DNA of 33,517 nucleotides from Acidobacteriota bacterium (GCA_019236695.1 JAFAIN010000124.1:1-33517), one strand, 5' to 3'; counted from the stretch's first letter, positions 22,396-32,783 are shown. Made by a program: numbers and translations. The notes: generated from the letters alone by a model not told the origin.

Positions 22396-25341
22396 ATGGC
22401 CCCCCCTGACAACCGATCGGGCAAGCCTGACCCGTCCGATGCCGCGACATTTATTGGTGCAGCGGTAGGCGCAGCTTCGTCTTCTGCCGGCGACACCAGC
22501 GCCGCGGGAGCCGCCATGACAATGGTCCCGGTGTCGCGCACTCCAACCCTTCTGGGGACAGTGCTTGGAGGCCGCTATCGCATCCTGAATATCCTCGGTC
22601 AGGGCGGCATGGGCGCGGTGTACAAGGCCGAAGATGTAAAGCTCAACCGCCTGGTCGCGATCAAGGTCATTCGCCGGGAATTGGCCAACGACCGCTCCAT
22701 CATGGAGCGGTTCACCCAGGAACTCGTGCTGTCGCGCGAGGTCACGCACCAGAATGTTGTTCGCCTCTTCGACATTGGCGAGGCCGATGGGATCGATTTC
22801 ATCACCATGGAGTTTGTGGAAGGCGAGGACCTGCGCAGCCTGCTGCAGCGCAGCGGCAAGCTCCCTCCCGCAGAAGCAGCCGGTATCGTTGCCCAGATCT
22901 GCGCGGGGCTGCAGGCGGCCCATGCCAAGGGCATCATTCATCGTGACCTGAAGCCGGGCAACATAATGCGCGAGGCTTCCGGCCGGGTTGTGGTCATGGA
23001 TTTCGGGCTCGCCCGCACGCTCGGCGGCGATGGCATGACGCAATCCGGCGCGCTGATCGGCACGTTCGAGTACATGTCGCCCGAGCAGTCGCGTTCGGAA
23101 CATATTGACGCGCGTTCCGATCTCTACACCGTCGGCCTGATCTTTTACGAGTTGCTCACCGGTGTAAGCCCGTATCAGGCTGACAGTGCAATTGCGAGCC
23201 TGCTGATGCGCTCGCAGCAGCGCGCCAAGCCGCCCACCTCGCATGACGCCTCCATTCCGCCCGGCATCAGTGCGATCTGCGAGCGCTGCCTCGAAATTGA
23301 CCCGGCGAGCCGCTATCAAAGCGCCGCCGATCTTATCGCCGACCTTGAGAACTGGAAGTCACCGGGCGGAGCGCGCAGCCAGGTCCCATGGCGTGTAAGC
23401 GCTGCCGCGCGGCGATGGAAGGCGCAGTTCAAACAGGGGCAGGTTCCATGGCGGCCGGTGGCGCTGGCCATCGTAGTTGCGGTGGCCGCCACCGCCGGCG
23501 CTTTCTTCCTGGCAAGATCGGGCTCTTCCCGCGCCGGCCCCCATGCTCCCATGAGCGTGCTGGTGGCCGACTTCACCAACCATACCGGCGACCCTGTGTT
23601 CGACAACACGCTTGAGCCCATGCTCAACGTGGCGCTCGAGGGTGCGTCATTCATCAACGCGTACGACCGCAGCCAGGCAAGGAAGCTGGCGGCTAAGCTT
23701 CCCTATCCTTCCGACAAGCTCGACGAAGTATCATCGCGGCTGATCGCGGTCAGCCAGGGCATCAGCACCGTGATTACGGGAGAGCTTGACCATGAGGGCG
23801 AAGGCTACAGCATCTCCCTTAGGGCGCGCGATCCTGCGAGCGGCAGGATTCTTGCCAAAGCAGAAGCCAGCGCCACGAACAAAGAAGGCGTTCTCAGCGC
23901 CATCCCCCGGCTGGCGGCGCCAATCCGCAAGGCGCTGGGCGACGCCACCCCTCCTTCCGTGCAGCTCGAAAGCGTTGCCGGAGGCTTCACCGCGGCTTCG
24001 CTCGAAGCCGTTCACGAGGACGCGATTGGAGTAGATGAGGAGTTTGCCGGCAAGTTCGGCGATGCGTTCAACTCCTTCCAGAAAGCCTCCCAGTTGGATC
24101 CCAATTTTGCCCGCGCCTACACCGGCATGGCGGCCATGGCGCTTGACCTGGGCCGAAAGGAAGATGCAGCCAATTACATGAAGCAGGCCATGGCGCACAT
24201 TGACCGGATGACCGAACGTGAGCGCTATCGCGATCGTGGCCTGTACTACCTGACTTCAGGCGACTGGCAGAAATGCGTGGATGAATATACGCAGCTCGTC
24301 TCGCGCTACCCTGCGGACCGCGTAGGACAGAATAATCTGGCAACCTGCTACACCCAGTTACGCAATGCTCCCAAAGCGTTGGAAGCCGCTGCCCGGGCGG
24401 TGGAGATCGTTCCCAAAGGGGCAGGCCAGCGCGAAAACCTCTCATTTATCAGTTCGTTTGCCGGCGATTTTGCCGCTGGCGAGCGTGAATCCCGCGCCGC
24501 GCTCTCCATCACCCCGGAGTTCCAGGGCTATCTTGCCCTGGCCGAAGCACAACTGGGCCAGGGGCATGCCGGCGATGCTGCCGCAGCCTACGAACAATTG
24601 AAAGCGTATGGCGCAATCGGAGCTTCGACCGCCTCTGCTGGATTGGCCGATCTCGCCGCGTACCAGGGGCGCTACGAAGAGGCTGCTCGCCTGCTGCAGC
24701 AGGGCGCCGAAGCCGATTTCGCTGCCAAGCTGAAGGAGAATGGCGCCAGAAAGCTCGCTTCCCTTGCTGCAGTGGAACTCTGGCGAGGGCACAAAACCGA
24801 AAGCCTGGCCGCTGCAGGCAAGGCTTTGGCCGGCAGCCAGGCTGTTTCGATCAGGCTTCTGGCGGGCCTGGCGTATGCCGATGCCGGCGACTCTTCAACA
24901 GCCGAAAAAATAGCGGGGACCCTCTCCTCTGAGTTGAGCTCCGAGCCGCAAGCCTACGGCAAAATCATTGCTGGAGTGGCTGCCCTCAAGCGAGGCGACG
25001 CCCAGGCAGCGGTAAAGAACATCAGCGATGCAAACGCCCTGCTCGATACGTGGATTGGGCGCTTCGAACTCGCCCGGGCTTACATTGAAGCCCGCGCCTT
25101 CCCTGAAGCTGACAGCGAATTGGATCGGTGCGCCAAACGCCGCGGCGAAGCCATTGAGTTGTTCATGGATAACGTGCCCACCTATGCCTGGTTCCCGCCC
25201 GTGTATTACGATCAGGGCCGCGTGCGCGAGGGCATGAAGAGTGAAGGTTTTGCCGATTTCTATCGCAGCTATCTCGCCATTCGAGGCCAGGCCGCGGAAG
25301 ATCCTCTCACCGCGGATATCCGCCACCGCATCGGGCAGTAA
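22396..25341 (+). CDS. Membrane-anchored serine/threonine protein kinase with extracytoplasmic TPR sensor region
   Basis: A 981-aa receptor-type kinase. After a low-complexity Ala/Ser-rich leader (1-55), the kinase domain (about 60-315) has the Gly loop GQGGMG (68-73), Lys90 in VAIK, HRDLKPGN (182-189), DFG (202-204) and MSPEQ, so all catalytic residues are present. A juxtamembrane segment is followed by one transmembrane helix at about 353-373 (PVALAIVVAVAATAGAFFL). The exterior part starts with VLVADFTNHTGDPVFDNTLE, a conserved module in acidobacterial kinases, and continues in TPR-like repeats from about 540 to the end (e.g. GDAFNSFQKASQLDPNFARAY). It presumably senses an external ligand or protein. 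TPR content is visible; the ligand and targets are unknown. Confidence 0.93.
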   Translation: MAPPDNRSGKPDPSDAATFIGAAVGAASSSAGDTSAAGAAMTMVPVSRTPTLLGTVLGGRYRILNILGQGGMGAVYKAEDVKLNRLVAIKVIRRELANDRSIMERFTQELVLSREVTHQNVVRLFDIGEADGIDFITMEFVEGEDLRSLLQRSGKLPPAEAAGIVAQICAGLQAAHAKGIIHRDLKPGNIMREASGRVVVMDFGLARTLGGDGMTQSGALIGTFEYMSPEQSRSEHIDARSDLYTVGLIFYELLTGVSPYQADSAIASLLMRSQQRAKPPTSHDASIPPGISAICERCLEIDPASRYQSAADLIADLENWKSPGGARSQVPWRVSAAARRWKAQFKQGQVPWRPVALAIVVAVAATAGAFFLARSGSSRAGPHAPMSVLVADFTNHTGDPVFDNTLEPMLNVALEGASFINAYDRSQARKLAAKLPYPSDKLDEVSSRLIAVSQGISTVITGELDHEGEGYSISLRARDPASGRILAKAEASATNKEGVLSAIPRLAAPIRKALGDATPPSVQLESVAGGFTAASLEAVHEDAIGVDEEFAGKFGDAFNSFQKASQLDPNFARAYTGMAAMALDLGRKEDAANYMKQAMAHIDRMTERERYRDRGLYYLTSGDWQKCVDEYTQLVSRYPADRVGQNNLATCYTQLRNAPKALEAAARAVEIVPKGAGQRENLSFISSFAGDFAAGERESRAALSITPEFQGYLALAEAQLGQGHAGDAAAAYEQLKAYGAIGASTASAGLADLAAYQGRYEEAARLLQQGAEADFAAKLKENGARKLASLAAVELWRGHKTESLAAAGKALAGSQAVSIRLLAGLAYADAGDSSTAEKIAGTLSSELSSEPQAYGKIIAGVAALKRGDAQAAVKNISDANALLDTWIGRFELARAYIEARAFPEADSELDRCAKRRGEAIELFMDNVPTYAWFPPVYYDQGRVREGMKSEGFADFYRSYLAIRGQAAEDPLTADIRHRIGQ

Positions 25342-25461
25342 AGACCGCGCACGTGCCGGTACTCAACTGAGTGGGAACCACAAATCCGTTTTGGCCGCAA
25401 TACTCTGAATCCGACCTGCCAGAAAATGCCATGATTCGGACTTGTCCGGCAGTTCTGCATT

Positions 25462-26427
25462 TCACTCCATCGTGATGACTACCTTCCCCTGGTGATTCGC
25501 CGCGCCGAAGTGTCGAAATGCCTCGCGCGCATCGCTCAGCTTGTAGGGGCCATCGATAACAGGCATTAGCTTTCCGGCTTCAAAGCACTGGCTCAGGTAG
25601 GCTAGGTCCCGGTTCTGTCTCAGAAGGATCACGCGGACTTTCTTGGTTGTGGTTTGCCGAATCCACCAGCCGAAGATCACGAACTGGAGCAGCAGTCGTG
25701 ACCGGTCTCCACCCACGGTCGCGTATGTTCCGCCGGGATTGAGTGAGCGCACGCACTGGAAGGGCGGGTGCGCGGCTTTTGTATCGACGATCAGGTCATA
25801 GCGCCGGCCATTTTTGGTGAAGTCTTGCGTTCGGTAGTCGATGACATGATCAAAACCGATGGTGCGCATCATCTCGAGCTTCCGCGCGCTGTCAACTCCG
25901 GTGACTTCAACGTCTTGCAACTTGGCGAGCTGGACGGCGATTGTGCCCACGCCGCCACCCGCCCCATTGATCAGGATTTTCTGGCCCGGTTTCAGCGGTC
26001 CATTCGCGAAGAGAGCTTGCACGGCGAGCTGCCCGGCTTGCGGCAGCGCGGCTGCCTGGCCGAATGTCATTCCAGCCGGCTTCCTTGCCAATGCGCGTTC
26101 GGGAGCACACACATACTCCGCAAATCCGCCCCACCCACCAGACCCGAAGCGAGACAAATCCCCATAAACCTCGTCTCCGAGTGCGAGGCGCTGAACCCCG
26201 CTGCCCAACGCGGCAACTCGTCCCGCAACGTCGGAACCGAGAATCCGCACCCGTGGTGCGCGGCCGAGCGGAAGCATGGGGCGCTGGAGCAGTCCCCAAT
26301 CCCAATCGTTGATGGAGGCGGCATGCACGCGCACCAGGACCTCGCGTTCCTTTGGAACGGGTGCTTCGATCTCCCTGACTTCGAGTACGTCGGGCGGGCC
26401 ATATCGGTCGCGAATCAGCGCTTTCAT
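25462..26427 (-). CDS. Zinc-independent MDR oxidoreductase (quinone-oxidoreductase-like, NAD(P)-dependent)
   Basis: A 321-aa medium-chain dehydrogenase/reductase. The GroES-like half (MKALIRDRYGPPDVLEVREIEAPVPKEREVLVRVHAASINDWDW) lacks catalytic zinc cysteines. The Rossmann half has the cofactor loop ILINGAGGGVGTIAVQLAK (A/G-x-G-G-V-G), then VTGVDSARKLEMMRTIGFDHVIDYRTQDF and a C-terminal GKVVITME. This is the quinone oxidoreductase/NADPH-dependent enoyl reductase-like branch; the substrate is unknown. The ATG at 26427 has AAGGA 3 nt upstream. It is convergent with the kinase gene, with 120 nt between and no strong terminator seen, and stands alone. Confidence 0.92.
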   Translation of the reverse strand: MKALIRDRYGPPDVLEVREIEAPVPKEREVLVRVHAASINDWDWGLLQRPMLPLGRAPRVRILGSDVAGRVAALGSGVQRLALGDEVYGDLSRFGSGGWGGFAEYVCAPERALARKPAGMTFGQAAALPQAGQLAVQALFANGPLKPGQKILINGAGGGVGTIAVQLAKLQDVEVTGVDSARKLEMMRTIGFDHVIDYRTQDFTKNGRRYDLIVDTKAAHPPFQCVRSLNPGGTYATVGGDRSRLLLQFVIFGWWIRQTTTKKVRVILLRQNRDLAYLSQCFEAGKLMPVIDGPYKLSDAREAFRHFGAANHQGKVVITME

Positions 26428-26574
26428 TCGTCCTTCGCGCGCTCGTCACCTGTCGCAGAGAACAATAAACCTTCGGCAGCCACTTGACCGATTGCGGCAA
26501 ACTGCCTCTCGACTTGACAACAAGGCGTGAGGCCCGCCGCGGAGGACGACTAACCTTATTGTGGCCGGCCGTAC

Positions 26575-26676
26575 GTGCTCCCGGATTCTTCGCCCGCGGC
26601 CGCGTGGGTGGACCGCCACTCCAGGTGGAAGGTCATTCTGAGCGCGCCATGGCGGGCGAAGAATCTGGGAGCGCAC
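26575..26676. repeat. Inverted repeat with GGATTCTTCGCCCGC arms
   Basis: The left arm (about 26575-26604) holds GTGCTCCCGGATTCTTCGCC and the right arm (about 26643-26676) its inverse complement, GGCGGGCGAAGAATCTGGGA followed by GCGCAC, with a few differences. About 40 nt separate them. The right part also resembles the GTCATTCTGAGCG...GAAGAATCT repeat type interrupted by CGCCATGGCGGGC. Confidence 0.7.
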
Positions 26677-26761
26677 TCGCCTTGCGCGGAGGGTAGTCTT
26701 CCTCTGCCGCGCATGTGTCCAACCGAAGGTGAAGGTTTTGGCTCTCAGCCTATTCCGATTT

Positions 26762-26792
26762 CCCACTTACTCAACTTCCCAATTACTCAATT
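26762..26792. repeat. Two tandem CCCAATTACTCAATT-type units
   Basis: CCCACTTACTCAACTT (16 bp) is followed directly by CCCAATTACTCAATT (15 bp). The array ends 5 nt from the stop of the FNR/CRP-family gene. Confidence 0.7.
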
Positions 26793-26797
26793 CCCTC

Positions 26798-27514
26798 CTA
26801 CACTGCCAGTTCCTGCAGCGCCTCCAGGTCGCGAACCACCAACGTTGCTCCCTTTACTTCCAATATCCGGTCGCGTTTCATCTCGCTGAGCACGCGCGTC
26901 ACCGTTTCGCGAGTGGTGCCGATCATCTCGGCCATCTGCTGATGCGTGAAGCCGGTGGTGATTTTCAGCTCGGATTTCAAAGCCGAGCGATTTTGCCCTG
27001 ACCATGAGAGCAGCAGGCTGGCGAACTTGCTGGCCGTGGAAGGCGCCAGCGCCAGCGACCTGATTTCCTGGCACGCTGCGTGGAATTCGGCGCTGAGCGC
27101 CCGGGCCACCTGCATGCTGAGCTCCGGGCTCTTCTTCAGCAGCCGGGTGAAGTCCTCGCGGCTGATGAATCGCGTCAGGCATGGCGACATGGCTTCGACC
27201 GTCGCCTGATGTGGCGTTCCGCCCACCACCGAACTCAGGCCAATGACTTCACCCGGCCGCGCGATCCGAATGATCACCGTCTTGCCTTCGCGCGACGTGC
27301 TCGAAAGCTTCACCTGGCCGGAGCAAATGACGGCAACGCCCCTCGCCGCCTGCCCTTCCACAGCCAGTACCGAACCTTGCGGGTAGGCCATAGAGTGGCT
27401 CACGGAACCGAGTTCCTGCTTCAATTGCGCAGAAACGTCGCAGAAAAAACCTCCCTTGCGCAGCGGGCAATCCTGGCAATCATCGACAACCGGCAATCCA
27501 TAAGGTGAGTTCAT
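26798..27514 (-). CDS. Crp/Fnr-family regulator with FNR-like cysteines and CRP-like recognition helix
   Basis: A 238-aa one-component regulator. The N-terminus has CQDCPLRKGGFFC (Cys13, 16, 25), resembling the cluster-binding CQDC region of FNR, and a further Cys112 stands at EAMSPCLTRF where FNR places its fourth ligand. The cyclic-nucleotide-binding-like beta barrel (about 40-150) includes GVAVICSGQVKLSS and RIARPGEVIGL; a dimerisation helix follows. The C-terminal winged helix has TTGFTHQQMAEMIGTTRETVTRVLSEMK: the R-E-T-V-T-R in the recognition helix is like CRP (R-E-T-V-G-R), not the E-T-I-S-R of FNR. The start ATG at 27514 has AGGA upstream. It follows the STAS gene by 7 nt. An oxygen- or NO-sensing Fe-S role is inferred, not shown. 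Confidence 0.92.
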   Translation of the reverse strand: MNSPYGLPVVDDCQDCPLRKGGFFCDVSAQLKQELGSVSHSMAYPQGSVLAVEGQAARGVAVICSGQVKLSSTSREGKTVIIRIARPGEVIGLSSVVGGTPHQATVEAMSPCLTRFISREDFTRLLKKSPELSMQVARALSAEFHAACQEIRSLALAPSTASKFASLLLSWSGQNRSALKSELKITTGFTHQQMAEMIGTTRETVTRVLSEMKRDRILEVKGATLVVRDLEALQELAV

Positions 27515-27521
27515 TGGTTCC

Positions 27522-27818
27522 TCAATATCGAATTTCTCCGCAAGCCTCGGCCGCGAAGTATTTGGTCAGTGGCCCATCCGCCACGAACTCGGCGTTGCTA
27601 TCCCGGTGAATGCAGTGAAGAAGCTTCCGCCCCGGCGCATCCACAAAAGTAAGATCGCAAACATCCACCGTAACTTTCTTTGAATCCAGTAACCCCACGA
27701 CCCCTGTCCAGGCGCGCTCCAGTTCAGCTACAGATGGACCTGCCAATCTTCCTTCCAGCTTCAACATCAGCGATGCCGGCGTCATAGCGGTCGTGATCTT
27801 CAGCGTTGTGGTCGTCAT
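27522..27818 (-). CDS. STAS-domain protein lacking the phosphorylatable serine
   Basis: A 98-aa protein with a single STAS (SpoIIAA/anti-sigma-antagonist-like) fold: LMLKLEGRLAGPSVAELERAW, then KKVTVDVCDLTFVDAPGRKLL and a C-terminal strand/helix region. In classical anti-sigma antagonists the loop is D-S-S-G-L/x with the phospho-Ser; here it is D-A-P-G, so kinase-dependent switching in the SpoIIAA manner is unlikely. It lies 7 nt upstream of the FNR/CRP gene on the same strand, so the two are probably cotranscribed; a regulatory partnership is plausible but inferred. The start is ATG at 27818; only a weak GGAAG is seen upstream. Confidence 0.82.
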   Translation of the reverse strand: MTTTTLKITTAMTPASLMLKLEGRLAGPSVAELERAWTGVVGLLDSKKVTVDVCDLTFVDAPGRKLLHCIHRDSNAEFVADGPLTKYFAAEACGEIRY

Positions 27819-28136
27819 TTACTTCCGGCTTTCCGGCGAAACGACTGAGGCGCGGAGGAATCAAATGCAACAGCCACTTACTCCATTGCCGAAGCGCTTA
27901 GCCGTGCATCTCCCAAAGTGATCCGGCTCCGCGCCTCAATCGGTCCGCGATTACTTCGCCGCTTACGTCAGGGGGTGATACACACATCCCTGGAGCACGC
28001 ACTACGCCAAAGGTGTGAAGATCGTGGCATTGACTTAAGTGACTTATTTTGAGGGGAATGAGATGAGGGCGGAAAGTGTTCCGGTACCGTGACGAATTTT
28101 CGGGACGACGGAGGAGACGATATTTCGCCTCGACGA
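27819..28136. other. Intergenic region upstream of the STAS-regulator operon
   Basis: 318 nt with no gene. It contains an inverted repeat (27842-27943) and, at 28014-28029, TGTGA-N6-TGGCA, a poor CRP-type site (8 of 10 positions). No convincing promoter was identified. Confidence 0.55.
27842..27943. repeat. Inverted repeat with TGAGGCGCGGAG arms
   Basis: CGACTGAGGCGCGGAGGAAT (27842-27861) and CTCCGCGCCTCAATCGG (27927-27943) are inverse complements over about 15 bp with one mismatch. The core GAGGCGCGGAG also resembles the complement of the CTCCGCGCCTC repeats. Confidence 0.65.
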
Positions 28137-29966
<1,830 letters not shown>

Positions 29967-30035
29967 CTCCTATAGGTTAAAGGATGGCCCCAAATGATTG
30001 GTTACTCTGTATGGCCGGCTTCCGGATTCGCGGCG

Positions 30036-32753
30036 CTATTCAGACCGCAGGGCAGCCATGGGCTCAATTCGCGAGGCACGAAGCGCCGGGATCCAGGATG
30101 CTGAAATCGCCACCACGGCAATGATGACGAGCGCCAGCGCGATCAGCATCGGATTGGCTGTCCGTACTCCAAACAACATGCTCCTGACCATGCGGGAAGC
30201 GCCCAGGGCCGCCGGGATGCCGATCACAAGTCCGGCAGCGGTCATCAGCAGCGCCTGGCCCATGACCATGCGCAACACATCGCCATGGCGTGCCCCCAGC
30301 GCCATTCGCACTCCGATTTCGTGGGTGCGGCGCGCCACCGAGTATGCCATGACGCCGTAGATGCCGATCGATGCCAGCAGCAGAGCCAGCGCGCTGAAAA
30401 ACGATGAGAGGCCCGCAATCAGCCTTTCCTGGCGTAAGGAATTCGCCACCTGCTCCGCCAGCGGCGTGAACTGCAGAGAGATCTGCGGATCCAGGCTGTG
30501 TGCCGCGGCAAGAATCTCCCGCTCCAGCGCGGCCGGGGAGCCGAAAAAGCGCACCTCGTAATCACCGAGCGCGTGCTGTTCTCCGGAAAACGGATTCTGC
30601 GCGAGCGGAATGTAAATCGTGGGCGGCACGTCATCGCGCAGCCGCCGGTATTTGGCATCCTGCGCCACGCCCACGATCAGCACTGACCGTGTGTGCTCCA
30701 TCACGTTTTCCTGGTAGGAGCGGCCAATGGCGCTGCCGCCGGGGAACAACCTTCGCGCCGCCGTCTGGCTCACGATCGCTACCGGAGCCGAGTTCCCGGT
30801 GTCTGACTCTTTGAAATTACGGCCGGCGATGACCGGCGTCCCCAGGGTTTCGAAGTAGCCGGAAGTCACCAGGTTAAGGTATGCCCGCATTCGCCTGGCC
30901 GTTGCCTCACCCCCTGAGTGGCCCCCCGCAACCGAATCACCGGGCATGACGTCCCATTGCCAGGTTGTCCCGCTGATCGGCGTGACCACCGATCGGCTCG
31001 CCGATCGCACCCCGGGAAGTGCCTGCAATTGCTCCAGAAACTCGTTTGCAAGCTGGTCCCGCTGCGGGTTCGTTGGCCGCAGGCTGGCGATGTCATGCTG
31101 GATCAGGAGCACGCCGTCTTTATTGAATCCAAGTTTCTGGGTAAGCAAGTCGCGGAAGCTGGTTACGAAGAGCTCGGCCCCAAACAACAACAGGATCGAG
31201 AGCGCCACCTGCGCCGCGATCAGGATGCGCGTGGCCTCCCAGCGGCCGTGGCCTTCGCCCGACCGTGCGCTCTCCTTGAGCCTGGCCTGCGGCGCGCACT
31301 TTGCCGCTCGCAAGGCGGGCACCAGCCCAAACAGGATGGTTGCGCCCGCCGTTATGGCGAATATGAACGCAATTACTCGCAGATCGGGTGCCAGGTTCAG
31401 GTAATGCGGCGCCCGCGGGGAAGAAACCGAGCGCACCAGCAATCGGCCTCCCCACCACGCCAGCAGGGCGCCGAGGGATGCGCCCAGCAGTGCCAGGAGC
31501 AGGCTTTCGGTCAGCACTTGCCGCGCCAGCCGCGCCTGGCCTGCTCCGAGCGCCGCCCGCACCGCGAATTCATGCCGGCGGGCTCTCCCCTTCGCCAGCA
31601 GCAGGTTGGCAACATTGGCGCACGCGATCAGAAGCACCAGGGCGACCATGACGCACATCAGGATCAATGCGCGCCGGTAAGAAAACCTGAGGCTGGAAAC
31701 ACCATTCGCCACCGGAGCACAATCCAGCGCCATCTTTAGCCAGTCCTCGCGTTCCACACCAAAGCCGGTGTCTGGCGGCATGGCGCCGGCATCGATCGAG
31801 CGGGCCAGCGACGTCAATCGTGCCCGCGCCTGCTCCACCGAAACCCCCGGCTTCAGGCGGCCAATCACGGCAAACTCCCAGTCCATCGGCTGGTCAAGCG
31901 CGGGCCGCTCCGGATGCAGGATTCTTTCTGTCTCCAGCGGCACAATCACGTCAAAGTCGTCGCCTACGTCAGTGCCGAAAAAACCCGGGGGCATGACGCC
32001 AATGATCCGAAACGCGCTCTTGTGCAGCATGAGCCGGCGAGACGCCACTGCCGGATCGCGGCCGAACTCCCTCTGCCAGAAGCCATAACCGAGCACCGCC
32101 ACCGGGGTAGCGCCCCGCTGGTCATCCAGTTCTCCAAAAACGCGGCCCAGGACAGGCGAAACCCCAAGGGTCGAGAAATACTGGCCGCTGGCCATGATGG
32201 TGCGAGCCAATCGCTTCTCGCCGCCTGTCCCCAGGTCGTAGTCGGCCTGCTGGTAGGCGAAGGCGCCGCCGAATACGTCTGCCTGTTGCCTGATCTGTTG
32301 CCACAGAGCATATGTGAAGAGCGGGTAATCGTTTTTCTGGTTCAGCAGCACCAGGCGCTCCGGCTCCGCTACCGGAAGGCTTTTGAGCATCAGCGCGTTC
32401 ATCACCGCAAATATGGCGGCGTTTGCGCCTATGCCCAGCGCCAGGGTGGCTACCGCGACCGCCATGAACGCGGGCGCCCGCCGCAATTGCCGCAGGCCAT
32501 AGCCAACGTCCTGACGCAGCGATTCAAGCCAGGCCATGCCTCGAGCATCGCGGCACTCCTCGGCCACCAGTGCTACTCCGCCGAGAGAACGCAGCGCGGC
32601 CTGCCGGGCCGATTCCGCATCCATGCCCGCCGCGATGTTTTCCTCGATCTGCTGCTGGAGATGGAATGCGAGCTCGGATGCCAGGTCATGCTCGACGGCC
32701 TCGCGCCGCAACAGTGTCCGGAGCCGCAGGCGGAACTTCTGAAACCAGCGCAT
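30036..32753 (-). CDS. ADOP-type ABC transporter permease (FtsX/MacB-like, duplicated)
   Basis: A 905-aa permease of the acidobacterial duplicated orphan permease type. Residues 1-75 are the cytosolic permease-prefix segment with EHDLASELAFHLQQQIEENIAAGM...ALRSLGG. TM1 (about 95-118, VAVATLALGIGANAAIFAV) is followed by the MacB-like periplasmic domain, a cluster of FtsX helices (about 360-480), a second periplasmic domain, and a C-terminal FtsX block (about 780-900, ending IPALRASRIEPMAALRSE). The ATG at 32753 with GGAGGAGC upstream is preferred to the GTG at 32768. It lacks its own ATPase domain. PadR lies 30 nt upstream on the same strand; the ABC ATPase at the window edge is 5' of that, but the intervening promoter makes partnership uncertain. 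Substrate unknown; export is inferred from family. Confidence 0.95.
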   Translation of the reverse strand: MRWFQKFRLRLRTLLRREAVEHDLASELAFHLQQQIEENIAAGMDAESARQAALRSLGGVALVAEECRDARGMAWLESLRQDVGYGLRQLRRAPAFMAVAVATLALGIGANAAIFAVMNALMLKSLPVAEPERLVLLNQKNDYPLFTYALWQQIRQQADVFGGAFAYQQADYDLGTGGEKRLARTIMASGQYFSTLGVSPVLGRVFGELDDQRGATPVAVLGYGFWQREFGRDPAVASRRLMLHKSAFRIIGVMPPGFFGTDVGDDFDVIVPLETERILHPERPALDQPMDWEFAVIGRLKPGVSVEQARARLTSLARSIDAGAMPPDTGFGVEREDWLKMALDCAPVANGVSSLRFSYRRALILMCVMVALVLLIACANVANLLLAKGRARRHEFAVRAALGAGQARLARQVLTESLLLALLGASLGALLAWWGGRLLVRSVSSPRAPHYLNLAPDLRVIAFIFAITAGATILFGLVPALRAAKCAPQARLKESARSGEGHGRWEATRILIAAQVALSILLLFGAELFVTSFRDLLTQKLGFNKDGVLLIQHDIASLRPTNPQRDQLANEFLEQLQALPGVRSASRSVVTPISGTTWQWDVMPGDSVAGGHSGGEATARRMRAYLNLVTSGYFETLGTPVIAGRNFKESDTGNSAPVAIVSQTAARRLFPGGSAIGRSYQENVMEHTRSVLIVGVAQDAKYRRLRDDVPPTIYIPLAQNPFSGEQHALGDYEVRFFGSPAALEREILAAAHSLDPQISLQFTPLAEQVANSLRQERLIAGLSSFFSALALLLASIGIYGVMAYSVARRTHEIGVRMALGARHGDVLRMVMGQALLMTAAGLVIGIPAALGASRMVRSMLFGVRTANPMLIALALVIIAVVAISASWIPALRASRIEPMAALRSE

Positions 32754-32783
32754 CGCTGCTCCTCCCACCTTGGTTCCTCCCGC

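Larger units (their letters stand above)
26428..26797. other. Repeat-bearing intergenic region between the regulator stop and the MDR gene
   Basis: 370 nt without a gene. It contains a large inverted repeat (26575-26676) and a two-unit tandem repeat adjacent to the regulator stop (26762-26792). Confidence 0.65.

Noticed and set aside
22369-23319. 316-codon minus-strand frame inside the kinase gene
   Set aside because: Antisense shadow; translation lacks family motifs, while the plus frame is a complete kinase.
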